DNA of 64,000 bases from Adineta steineri. Lineage: Eukaryota; Rotifera; Eurotatoria; Adinetida; Adinetidae. The stretch's first letter is position 1. Every line of letters begins with the position of its first letter. The notes below the pieces were generated by a model that saw nothing but the letters and a program-made list of their open reading frames with translations, searched no databases and was not told the DNA's origin. The stretch is from positions 796,831 through 860,830 of the forward strand of contig CAJNOI010000010.1 of the NCBI GenBank assembly GCA_905250115.1, in the 5' to 3' direction. Shown in pieces: positions 56,325 to 64,000 of this stretch. The position numbers were made by a program, and so were the translations under genes.

Positions 56325-57263
56325 ATGTCTGCTGAAGAAGAAACAACATTAGATTTAACAACAGATAATGATAAACCTTCGAAAATCTCTAAAAATCAAC
56401 AACGTAAACAGAAACGTTATGAATTAATGCTTGAACGACGTAAATCAAAACGAAAAGAAGAAAAAGCTAAACAAAAACAACGTCATATTGATAAATTAAA
56501 AAATTCCAAAGATCAATCCCTTGTTACTCGTAATAGTCTCAAACATAATCTTATGGAAAAATCGTCTTGTCGTATACGAATATGTATTGATTGTCGATAT
56601 GATTCGTTGATGAGTGATAAAGATATAGGTAGTTTACAAAAACAAATTGCTTTTTGTTATTCATCTAATCGTCGTAATACAACACCATGTCAATTTTATA
56701 TAACTAATATTGATGGTCAATTACAAAAACGTCTTGAAGTGAATAGTGCAAAAAATTGGGATATTCATTTACAAAATGAACCATTAGAAAAAGTCTTTGA
56801 TTATGATGATATACTTTATTTAACAAGTGAATCAGAAAATGTTTTAAGTAGTACTGAACCACTTGATGAACGAACTGTTTATGTTATTGGTGGAATTGTT
56901 GATCATAATTCACGCAAAGGTTTATGTTATCAATTAGCTGTTGAAAATAAATGGAGACATGCACGTTTACCAATTGATGAATTTATTAAAATGAATACAC
57001 GTCGTGTACTGGCTTGCAATCATGTTATGGAAATACTTTTGAATTATATTAAATTAGGAGATTGGAAAAAAGCTTTCGAAGAAAATATACCAAAAAGAAA
57101 ACAAGTTGATACAGAGATGAATGATGACGATGATGATGATGATGATGATATACCAAAAACTGTTTCGCCTAATCATCCTGAAGAACCGAAACCATGCGCT
57201 GAAATTCATGAAAGACGAATAGAAGTTGATGAGGCAGAAGATCCTCCACCACTTAATTTATGA
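56325..57263 (+). CDS. TRMT10A: tRNA (guanine-9-N1)-methyltransferase TRMT10A
   Basis: SPOUT-class enzyme that methylates N1 of G9 in tRNAs, using S-adenosylmethionine, in nucleus and cytosol. Single exon, 312 aa, a usual length for the family. The N-terminus is a Lys/Arg-rich helix (QQRKQKRYELMLERRKSKRK). The catalytic domain has RIRICIDCRYDSLMSDKD, SLQKQIAFCYSSNRR, IVDHNSRKGLCYQLA with YVIGGIVDHN (the family DxxxxNxxG-type block, knot region), and MNTRRVLACNHVMEILLNY. An aspartate run (D9) encoded by GAT repeats near 57125-57150 follows, then an acidic/Pro tail. One of the few intronless genes here. LRRC40 starts 52 bp after the stop. Confidence 0.94.
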   Translation: MSAEEETTLDLTTDNDKPSKISKNQQRKQKRYELMLERRKSKRKEEKAKQKQRHIDKLKNSKDQSLVTRNSLKHNLMEKSSCRIRICIDCRYDSLMSDKDIGSLQKQIAFCYSSNRRNTTPCQFYITNIDGQLQKRLEVNSAKNWDIHLQNEPLEKVFDYDDILYLTSESENVLSSTEPLDERTVYVIGGIVDHNSRKGLCYQLAVENKWRHARLPIDEFIKMNTRRVLACNHVMEILLNYIKLGDWKKAFEENIPKRKQVDTEMNDDDDDDDDDIPKTVSPNHPEEPKPCAEIHERRIEVDEAEDPPPLNL

Positions 57264-57315
57264 TTCTGTTCAATGTTAACTTCGTCGTGTTTTTCTTGTT
57301 ATTCTAGATATATAA

Positions 57316-59895
57316 ATGGCATCGTCATCATCATCGGCGTCTGCTAAACGTCACCCACCTCTTCGACCTTCGTCAACAACGAATCGAGCAGTTCGTGGGT
57401 TGGAAAAACGAATTAATAATACTAATCTATCCAACGATACACATGATGATGAATATGCCATTGCTAGTGGTAAACAAGTACCACGTACTTATTTACTTAA
57501 ACTTATCAAAGGATCTCGAATGAATGGTATACTTAATTTAGCATCGCGTGGTTTAACTGAAGGTAAATTAGATATTTTCATATGTATATATGTATATAAA
57601 TTATTTGTTAATTTAGTACCAACTGAAATTTTTCTTGATGAAATTATTGAAGATGAAAATCAGCAACGACCAAAATTAAAAACAGCTGATTTTACTCAAA
57701 ATAATACCGATGCTTGGTGGAATCGTGAACCACTTAAAACACTTGATCTATCATCGAATTCATTAATTACTCTTCCAAATGAAATTGAAACTTTAGACAA
57801 TTTACTGGTTCTTATTGTTCAAAATAATCAATTAACATCTTTACCAGACTCAATACGACGTTTAAGATTATTAGAAAAATTTGTTCTTACCCAAAATCAA
57901 TTAACAACCTTACCAGATGGTCTCTTCTATTGTTCATCACTTCTCTACTTAAATCTATCACGTAATCATTTAACTAAACTATCCACTAAAATTGGTGATT
58001 TATCATATTTACAAGAACTAGTCAGTCATCAAATGTTTTCTATTCTTTAAAGACGAAATTTCTATTTAGGATTTATCTGAAAATGATTTTGAATTATTTC
58101 CGAAACAAATTGGTTATTTAACAAAATTAACTAAATTAACGGTCGCAAAAAATCGTCTTCGAGCACTGCCAAATGAATTTGGTGCTCTCTATAGTATGTG
58201 TATTTAATATTTTTAAGTGAAATACAATGAATGAATAATTGATTCATGTTATGTATAGATCTACGCTCACTCGATATCAGTCATAATCAATTAACACAAT
58301 TGCCAGATAGTTTCGGAGATTTAATTAATCTTGAAGAAGTTTATGCTAATTCCAATCGATTGACAATTTTTCCATGTTTTAATCAATGTACTAAATTAAA
58401 AGTACATCAAAAAAAAATTCAATAATGAAATTATTATTTGTTTTTGTTAATAGGAAATTCATTTGGCTGATAATCAATTAACTGAAATAAGTGATAGTCA
58501 ACTTGAATCACTTTTATCATTATTATCTCTTAATGTTCGAGGAAATAAAATACGAATTTTACCAGAACAAATTGCATTATTACCAAATTTAGAAAGACTT
58601 GATGTAACAAATAATGAACTTGCTGAGTATATAGTAGAACTTTCAAATATTTTTGTTTTGAATTAATTATTTTTAGTTTACCATCTAAAATTGCATTGAA
58701 TAAGAAAATAAAAAATATTAGTATGATTGGAAATCCATTAGGAAAAATTCGAAAAGATGTTATTCGTGTAAGAAGAAAAGATATATGTAAAATAATTATT
58801 TATTTATTTGTTTATAGCTAGGAACTGAATCAATAATGAAATATCTTCGAAATCGATTAACAATTGATGATGGAAATACTACTGAGAATCAAAAGACATT
58901 TGATATTGCAAAACCAACTGAAACTGAAGATGAAAGAAAACGTCGTTTATATACAGAACAACATGTTGTTCGAAGTACTGGAACATTTGATTTCAGTCAT
59001 AAAAATGCTTCAAGTTTATCGGATGAATCAATTGAACTTATTTTAAAAGAGAAACCATCACATGTTAATTTAGCAAAGAATAAATTTACAGAAATGCCCA
59101 TTGCGTAAGTTATCAAAAGAATTTTATTGATTAAAATAAATCTTATTCAAACGATAGTTAATGAAACTATATAAAGGTGAGATATAGTAGAGTACATGCA
59201 TGTAGTTAAAACTATAAGAAATAAAGGTGATGGGATTTTTTAATAATATGGTGATGGAAAAGATTTTGTTTAATGACTAATTATATATTGATGAATAAAA
59301 ATAGATTAGTGAAAGTGGCTGAATCTTTGCTTCATTTGGATTTATCATCAAATGGATTATTGCAACTCAATCCACAAGTTGGACAATTGAAAGAATTACG
59401 TTTTCTTGATCTCAAGTACACAAACTAAGATCATACATATACATTTGTATAGTAATATTTCGATTTTCTTTAGTACAAATCGTCTAACGGATCTTCCATC
59501 AGAATTGAGTTCTCTTGAACATTTACAAATTATAAATCTATCCATGAATAAGTATGTATATTATATAAATCAAGTTGAATTTCTACAATATTTATAATAG
59601 ATTTGTTCGATTACCATCTGTTCTTTATGAATTAAAACATATTCAAGAAATACTTGCAAATGATAATCAATTGATCGAACTTGATGCTAATGGTATCGTT
59701 AAAATTTCTGCAACAATATGTACATTCAATGTACGAAATAACAATATTCAACGATTACCTCCTGAATTTAGTAAATGTACATTACTTAAATCTCTTGATG
59801 TTGCTGGTAATCCATTTAAATTACCACGACCAGCTACAATAGCAAAAGGTACACAAGCTATATTAGAACATTTACGAAATCAATTGATTGAATAA
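57316..59895 (+). CDS. LRRC40: Leucine-rich repeat protein LRRC40
   Basis: Cytosolic/nuclear LRR protein of unclear function. Ten exons sum to 651 codons (650 aa; human 602): 57316-57562, 57617-58020, 58070-58193, 58259-58401, 58454-58626, 58677-58767, 58818-59104, 59305-59415, 59474-59551, 59601-59895. LRR-type repeats occupy about 80-365 (TLDLSSNSLITLPNEI, NQLTSLPDSIRRL, SLDISHNQLTQLPDSF). A connecting region GNPLGKIRKDVIRLGTESI...YLRNRL and a second LRR block (about 430-650) end with the family's LKSLDVAGNPFKLPR and KGTQAILEHLRNQL, matching LRRC40 order. The first intron (57563-57616, 54 bp) has no stop and is a multiple of three, so its retention would keep the frame; GT-AG ends and the LTEVPTEIF junction favour splicing. 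Confidence 0.94.
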
Positions 59896-60337
59896 TATAC
59901 ATATATATATACATGAACTGTAATTTGTTTTTCCAGTGTGTGTCGTAGTTTGTTAACTTATCTTTTGTGTTTAAAAATAAATAACATGTCTTTAACGGTT
60001 CGACTGCATTCAAATGTATATAAAAGCAATTTTACTTTAATTAGTCATGTGTAGTGAATCGAATCAATTATACTCTATTAACATATTTATTGTTTTTGTC
60101 CTTGTACTCAAAAAATGATTAAATATAGGTATTCATAAGAATAGTTTTATCATATTTTGCTCAATATATCTAGATTATGAAATATTATCACCATCTAGAG
60201 GGGTGGGTGTGAAGCATGATACTTCTACACCCACACCCAGTTTTTAATAATCAGAAATGGTAGCATGAAAGATGCAGTTAATTTACGTTAATGTCATATG
60301 AAATTTATTTTTTTCAGTTTGAAAGATATATAGAATA
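59896..60337. other. Convergent intergenic region with a G-rich hairpin
   Basis: About 440 bp between LRRC40 and the NHL gene. Mostly AT-rich apart from the hairpin at 60197-60240 (separate entry). Confidence 0.55.
60197..60240. repeat. G-rich imperfect hairpin, telomere-like motif
   Basis: GGTGGGTGTGAAG at about 60202-60214 faces CTTCTACACCCACACC at about 60222-60237 across a 7-base loop, forming an imperfect stem with small bulges. The GGGTGGGTGTG motif is shared with 36222-36232. Both are strongly G-rich islands in AT-rich intergenic DNA. Confidence 0.55.
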
Positions 60338-61850
60338 TTATAAAACATTAAGTTTTTGTATTCTAAAATTATTAGAATCAACAACATATAAATTATCACT
60401 TTTGTCAATAGCAATTCCTTTTGGTGCATTTAATTCCATTGAACTTGAACCAGCTGTACCATTTGAATTACCAGCAATTGTCAGTCCTATTGTTGCACCA
60501 GGAGTCCATTTTTGTACGTGATGGTTGTTAGAATCACAAACAAGAATATTGCCTTGGCTATCTACCACTACACCTAACGGTCCTGATAATTGACTTGCAT
60601 TCGAACCTGCACCATAACCGCCGGCTACTGTTTCACCCATTGTCGCTCCTCTCTTCCATTTTTGCACGCGACTGTTTCCTGAATCAGCTACATAGAATGA
60701 GTAATTACTATCAATAAAGAAACGTTTTGGTTGATATAATTGACTTGCATTATTGCCTGATCCCTGTTCACCAATAGCACTTTGATTAGTAAACCAATTA
60801 TATATCCGATTTTGACCTGTATCTGTAATGAAAATTGTTCCATTTGGATCTAAATAAATTCCTGAAACGGCAGGTAATGTACCAGATAAGATACTCGTCA
60901 CACTAGAACCTATGGTTGATCCATTTGTAAAACTTACAACACGATTATTTGATTCATCTGCAACATATATAGTATTTGTCTTACTATCAACATATAAACT
61001 TGGTGGTTGATTTAATTGGCCAGCTGCTGTTTGAAAGATAGATGAAGATGCTGAATCATTTGGATTCGGAGGCCATTTAGAAATCCTGCTGTTTCCCTTC
61101 TCTGCAATATAAATATAATATTGATCATCAACAAATATTGCATACGGATTAAGAATACTGCTATTTCCATTGCTACTGGCCACAGTAATTCCAGTTAAAT
61201 TCCATTTTGCGTTCGTCGCGGTTGTTATCTCATCTATCATTGTGGTATAAATCACAGAAGTAGTACTTAATTCTGTTGCTATAAGAAAAATTATTTCAAT
61301 TATTATGAATAAAATTTACTCGACAAATGGATTTCAATTCATATTGCTGTATTTTAAAAGTCATACAAAATCAATAGTATACATCGTGAGAGCATAATAT
61401 ACATTTTTCAAGTTTTAGTTTTTCTCTGAGCAAATCGAAATATTTTATTTATATGTATTGAAAGTTATATAAAAGAACAGAATTCGATGTATTTTTTTAT
61501 TAAGCGAGTATTTCCAGTCAGAAAGATTTTTATGAAATAGAAACTCTAATAAAACAAGGATAATATATTTTACTTGTTGGTGGATTGAAAAAACAAAATT
61601 GTGTTTGTGTATTTGGTAGTAATAAGAATTCGGTAGTAAAATTTTCGAAGAGTTCGCATGTTTGATATTGTATGAAATAATTAAAACCAGAAAAATTGTA
61701 TTCCAATTGATAACATGCACATTCATTCAATGTTAAATTATTTTGTGTAGTTTTAATATCCATAGAGAGAAATGTTATATTTAATAAACATCCTATTGGT
61801 TTTGATAATACTTCGTTTAAGAATAAAAGTAAAAGATAAATGTATAACAT
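60338..61850 (-). CDS. Secreted NHL-repeat beta-propeller protein
   Basis: Two exons, 61850-61574 and 61278-60338, give 406 codons (405 aa). A signal peptide (about 1-16) is followed by a Cys-containing, N-glycosylatable domain (about 17-90, LNECACYQLEYN), a Thr/Ser-rich linker, and six NHL-type repeats forming a beta propeller: for example FVDDQYYIYIAEKGNSRISKW, YVDSKTNTIYVADESNNRV, FIDSNYSFYVADSGNSRVQKW, VVDSQGNILVCDSNNHHVQKW and AIDKSDNLYVVDSNNFRIQKL. The repeat Y-V-A-D-x-x-N-x-R-V core is clear. NHL propellers bind proteins, RNA or glycans; as an extracellular protein, ligand binding at the surface is plausible but unproven. The intron is 295 bp. Confidence 0.88.
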
Positions 61851-63015
61851 TTTTTATATGAATCTCAAGTTTCTGTCACTAAAAATTTTTGGATTCTATT
61901 GTGAGTAATTTATCATGATTTACATCAAGTCAAGCGAAGAAAAAATAATTAAACAATGTTTATTGAACTCTTGTTTGAGAATGTAGTTTATATTTGCCTT
62001 TTTTTCTTTATTCAATCCCACGTAAATAACACACAATCGGGAACAAATTTTAATAGATTTTCTTTTTTATTACCACAAGATAGTTGTACTACGAGGTTAC
62101 TTTCGATATGAGATATAATTAATTGTTATTACATGAAAACATTCGAGATATCTGTGGAATCAGACAATTATTAAACTTATTATCTTGCACACATGGGTGG
62201 GATCTTGAAGAGGAAATACTAATTTCATATTAAAAAATAATCACAATATCTTATACAATCATAGGACAATGATATAGTCGATTTGATTAATCTATATATT
62301 TTGATACACCGCAAATGCTATATTTATTAATTTATAGAAAAAAAATTAATAATACAATAGTTTCTTTGTGTTGGTTTCCTTGTTGGAAATCTATTATACA
62401 AAGTATCAAGTCTTGTCCTTGAACAATCGAATTGCAAATTTAAGAAGAAAGAAACAGATGAAGTTTGTTATCATTTTGGTATATCTATTTAACATTAGAA
62501 AATCTTCTTGATTGGATTGAATTGTCTGTTGTATTTGAATGAAAAGTTTCAATAAATGTAAGTATGATATTAAATAATTATCTTTCCATATTTTAACAAT
62601 AAGCAATGAAATGTTCAAAAATTAGAAAACATAATAATTTGAAAAACCATATGTACTTTTACTATGTACAACTAAACATTTATTTGATGTTCGTGATTTT
62701 AATAGAATCAATTATTTATAACGTTGTATTTATTTTTTTTTTCATTTATACATGTGCAGAAATTGATATTAAACATAGACTATTGTTATATAATTACATA
62801 TCTTCAGCAACAAAGAACAAGTAATCGAGCTATTCGTAAACAATCAATTATTTCACAAGTAATTAAACGATCATTTTGAGTTATAATACAAAAAATATAT
62901 ATGACAAAAAGTCTTACGTAATAAAATCCATGATACATACGTATGTGCAAACTTCATTAAATTAACGAAAAAAAATATTAAAAAATTATATGTATATATA
63001 TATATATTGTTTGTT
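61851..63015. other. Intergenic, no supported feature
   Basis: About 1.16 kb upstream of the NHL gene and downstream of the small gene at 63016. Very AT-rich, with TA-dinucleotide runs around 62990-63007. Short open frames here are low-complexity and not believed. Confidence 0.6.
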
Positions 63016-63465
63016 TTATATTGAACGTTTTAATGTTAATAGACAATGATTGCCTGCTGTAATTTCTGCTTGAGTTTTAATATTTTTTAAATAGGTTACG
63101 AATTTTAAATTACCTCGTCCACATAGACATTGATTACTTTGCTTGAATAAATCAACTGGTTTTACAACTATCCATTCCTTGTTTTTTTTAAAAAATTAAA
63201 TATTTTAATCATTTTTGAAAAGAATTATCTTAAATAGGATGCACTGTTTATTACTACGTACTTCTTTTATTTGTGACCATTTTTTTGCAAGACTTAATTT
63301 TGCAACTTTTAAACGAAATTTGTCTCCAGTTTTATATTTAGTTAGTGGTTGTTTATGTAATGGATTATTTTTCTTTGTCGACGATGATTTTCCACAACGA
63401 CTACCAATCAACTGTGCATTCTTCAAATAATTTTCGAACCATTGATTTTCTACTTTTGAAGTCAT
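63016..63465 (-). CDS. Small protein with C-x-CG ... G-x-x-C zinc-binding-like motif
   Basis: Two exons, 63465-63262 and 63177-63016, join in frame to 122 codons (121 aa). The N-terminal half is Lys/Ser-rich (RCGKSSSTKKNN, GDKFRLKVAKLSLAKKW). The second exon has QCLCGRGNLKFVTYLKNI, then G-N-H-C about 12 residues later. The C-x-CG ... YxKN ... G-x-x-C spacing is like a small zinc-binding knuckle seen in some phage and large-DNA-virus proteins and their relatives. I do not recognise an orthologue, and the virus resemblance is only at motif level. Confidence 0.6.
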
Positions 63466-64000
63466 TGAATATTTAATATTTTATGAAGTTCTATAGAATT
63501 TTGTTTAAATACGAAAGTTCACAAATTACTTTAAATTAAATGTCTGCAAATAGAGAATAACAGAACGATTTTTCTTTTTTGTTTGATGATTTGTTAGTGA
63601 GTATATGTAAATGAGGATATATCCAAATTTAAAGAGCAAAGAATGAATGTAACGAGTATTGGTGAGTAGCAATGCCTATTCATACACTTTCTCTCGACTA
63701 TGAACAAATTGAGTACAAACGCATGAGTCAAAATTAGAGAAGAAGAAATAAAACAGAATCTATCAAAGCAACACCTTGTCTGGACAGTTGAACCGCAAGT
63801 GTATCGATAATCTGTTTATACTTATCAAGATGGAAAAAATAGATAGATGACCTCTATACTAGCAATGAAGAAGATGAATAACTAGAAGAGTATTTAGTCT
63901 GTTGAGCTTTTTTGATTTTGACATGAAGAGCATAGAAACGCTAATGAATAGAGAGATTAGAAATGAAGAAAATAACTGCCATTCTCCCATTCGTTTTTTT
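63466..64000. other. Right edge, no supported feature
   Basis: About 535 bp to the window end. AT-rich; likely the promoter of the small gene at 63016-63465. No exon of a further gene could be supported. Confidence 0.5.

Noticed and set aside
62406..62824. Two short frames (- and +) in the AT-rich region before the last gene
   Set aside because: Leu/Ile/Tyr-rich translation of AT-rich DNA; no motif.
62980..63010. TA-dinucleotide run as a possible replication or attachment site
   Set aside because: Simple AT microsatellite; many similar tracts occur across the window.

Overview
The window reads as nuclear DNA of a small, gene-dense, AT-rich animal. Introns are mostly about 50-60 bp with GT-AG ends, with a few of 200-870 bp. 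About 20 protein genes have clear animal orthologues. The mix of very compact introns, close same-strand gene pairs with 3' splice-site-like sequence just before the second ATG, secreted NHL-repeat proteins and plant/microbe-like secreted enzymes that contain introns fits a bdelloid rotifer. That assignment is an inference. For each spliced gene I checked that the summed exon lengths keep one reading frame; this holds for every gene except the one at 52315-53690, where one junction does not close.

Layout. 1-9128 (-): two CUL1-type cullins, one cut by the left edge and one complete. 11216-14255 (+): XPR1 phosphate exporter. 14520-17013 (+): PIGU, a GPI-transamidase subunit. 17180-18541 (-): a single-pass membrane protein, possibly C1orf43/NICE-3 family. 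18785-19293 (-): sulfiredoxin. 19639-23209 (+): a long coiled-coil protein. 23648-25637 (+): ARIH2-type RBR ubiquitin ligase. 25800-26542 (+): TIM17. 27051-29323 (+): HGSNAT. 30002-31619 (+): APLF. 31798-35849 (+): CHD1L/ALC1 with an added C-terminal BRCT-like domain. 36773-38254 (-): basic secretory protein (BSP) family metallopeptidase. 39522-42552 (+): a thaumatin-like/GH16 glucanase fusion. 43122-44247 (-): FBXO36-like F-box protein. 44614-47188 (+): short TopBP1-like BRCT protein. 47296-48897 (+): Tudor-domain protein. 49069-51705 (-): NHE8-type Na+/H+ exchanger. 52315-53690 (-): unidentified gene. 53867-55969 (-): C2H2 zinc-finger protein. 56325-57263 (+): TRMT10A. 57316-59895 (+): LRRC40. 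60338-61850 (-): secreted NHL-repeat protein. 63016-63465 (-): small protein with a zinc-binding-like motif.

Three themes stand out. (1) 36773-42552 is a divergent pair of secreted proteins whose families are best known as plant defence proteins: BSP (PR-17-like) on one strand, and a single polypeptide joining a thaumatin-like (PR-5-like) domain to a GH16 beta-glucanase on the other. The roughly 1.27 kb between them carries repeated and inverted ATGGGATGGGAT motifs. An antifungal or glucan-degrading role is an inference. (2) 30002-35849 places two poly(ADP-ribose)-reading DNA-repair factors, APLF and CHD1L, 178 bp apart on one strand. With the TopBP1-like protein and sulfiredoxin, the window is rich in genome and redox maintenance genes. 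(3) Several same-strand pairs (TRMT10A-LRRC40 52 bp, TopBP1-Tudor 107 bp, APLF-CHD1L 178 bp) look operon-like, with a pyrimidine-AG acceptor at or just before the downstream ATG.

I saw no rRNA, convincing tRNA, CRISPR array or autonomous transposon. Large intergenic stretches are AT-rich and otherwise featureless by eye.
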